In this document: positions 63,419 through 64,000 of the stretch, in pieces
Layout: each line of letters starts with the position of its first letter
Position numbering within the stretch: the first letter of the stretch is position 1
Assembly (NCBI GenBank): GCA_947496705.1
Contig: CANMDW010000015.1
Span: 54,466 to 118,465, forward strand
DNA: 64,000 nucleotides
Reading direction: 5' to 3'
Source: an uncultured Aquimarina sp.
GTDB taxonomy: Bacteria; Bacteroidota; Bacteroidia; Flavobacteriales; Flavobacteriaceae
The notes under the pieces: model-generated
Told to the model about the DNA's origin: nothing
What the model saw: the letters and a program-made list of their open reading frames with translations, nothing else
Database searches by the model: none
Made by a program: the position numbers and the translations under genes

Positions 63419-64000
63419 CTATTTGTTTTTTAGCTGGGATACTACTTTTTGAATTTTATAGTCTTTTCCTTTTTTGTCACAATTCCAATAATTCACTGTA
63501 TGTTTTTGACTAAATAAGGGTATTGCGTTTGAAATGTCTAATTTGTATTTGTTTGCTATTAGCGGTTTAAAATTTAAACCGTCAATATGAATTCTATTGC
63601 CTACTACCTTGTAGACTTTGTCTATATTGATGATTACAGACCTATTAATTCTTAAAAAATTCTTTGGTAAAATTTCTGATATGGATTGGAGCGTTTCTCT
63701 TATCAAGTGTTTTTCATTATTAGCTAGGTATATGGTGATGTAATTACGATCGCTCTCCAAGCATAAGACCTCTTTCAAATGAAATTTAATTAGAGAATAT
63801 CCTTCCTTTAAGAAAAAAGTATCTTTTTGAGGCGATATTTTCTCTGCTTCTGATACGCTTTCTAGTGGATTCTCTTGTATGCATGCCAGCGCCTCATTAT
63901 TTGCCGTGTTTTTTATTAGGGTATTAAAATCAACAAAAGGTTTAAAAAAGATTCTATACAAATCAATGGTTGCATTGCCTTCAGCAGTTTTTATCTTTTT
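63419..64000 (-). CDS. LytTR-family regulator (5' part beyond the window)
   Basis: The frame remains open at the right edge, so the gene continues outside. The visible C-terminal 110 residues form a LytTR domain (FFLKEGYSLIKFHLKEVLCL, ESDRNYITIYL, FLRINRSVIINIDKV). The stretch just before it (IDLYRIFFKPFVDFNTL) resembles the end of a receiver domain, so a response regulator is likely. The tail beyond the LytTR domain is basic. Confidence 0.75.
   Translation of the reverse strand, partial: KKIKTAEGNATIDLYRIFFKPFVDFNTLIKNTANNEALACIQENPLESVSEAEKISPQKDTFFLKEGYSLIKFHLKEVLCLESDRNYITIYLANNEKHLIRETLQSISEILPKNFLRINRSVIINIDKVYKVVGNRIHIDGLNFKPLIANKYKLDISNAIPLFSQKHTVNYWNCDKKGKDYKIQKVVSQLKNK

Overview
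The window is AT-rich DNA from a member of the Bacteroidetes, most likely a marine-type Flavobacteriaceae. Supporting signs are the Bacteroides-style Tra proteins, the FecR anti-sigma protein, LytS/LytTR pairs, SusC-era style lipoproteins with an LxxC box, an OmpA/PD40 protein, a few TAnnTTTG promoter boxes and A-rich start regions. No species can be named from the sequence alone.

Region 1 (1-25.9 kb) is an accessory region built around a type IV secretion system (T4SS). The left end is the 3' part of an OmpA-type outer membrane protein, then a two-gene unit: a membrane-hairpin/coiled-coil protein with an Arg-Ser tail, and a leucine-rich-repeat protein. A leftward run follows: traF and traE (VirB3/VirB2-like), traK (VirB8-like), a complete MurF-like ligase and a HerA-like ATPase. 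Rightward are several small unknown genes, a VirD4/TraG-type coupling ATPase, an M23 peptidase, a small membrane protein, traM (VirB10), traG (VirB4), traN (VirB9), a very basic Arg-Ser-tailed protein, six small exported or membrane-anchored proteins (the last four or five in the traI/VirB5 position) and traJ (VirB6), closed by a strong terminator. A GNAT-like protein with a long low-complexity tail follows. No relaxase, primase, integrase or partition gene is visible. Five upstream regions share one bipartite motif (TAGGGTa, 12-13 bp, TTTGTTTT), which ties the T4SS genes to the small genes and to the GNAT protein as one regulon. The region is littered with inverted-repeat elements and transposase remnants.

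Region 2 (26-31.3 kb) holds a FecR anti-sigma protein whose N-terminal domain is present three times, a lone NAD(P)-dependent reductase, a lipoprotein and a 67-bp deleted copy of one of the repeats.

Region 3 (31.9-41.6 kb) is a metabolic operon: a small exported protein, dcuA, aspA, exported L-asparaginase, sdhCAB, a porin and a UPF0126/TRIC membrane protein. Together they can take asparagine to aspartate outside the inner membrane, exchange aspartate for succinate, release ammonia to give fumarate, and reduce fumarate at the quinone pool (or run the reverse as succinate dehydrogenase).

Region 4 (41.8-60.6 kb) is an envelope-stress/efflux region: two related modules of lipoprotein plus LytS-type kinase plus LytTR regulator flank an RND efflux operon whose TolC protein carries an N-terminal periplasmic-binding-protein-like domain. 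A metallo-beta-lactamase-fold hydrolase, a TerB-like protein, a K+ channel-like protein, an AraC regulator and a leftward unit (HtrA-type protease, two outer membrane beta-barrels) complete it.

Region 5 (60.6-64 kb) is a recombination scar: a 3' fragment of tRNA-Met, a second RNA-3'-end-like sequence with terminator, a 775-bp IS6-family element with a frameshift and a nonsense codon, a 5'-less DUF2867-like gene and a partial LytTR regulator that runs off the window.
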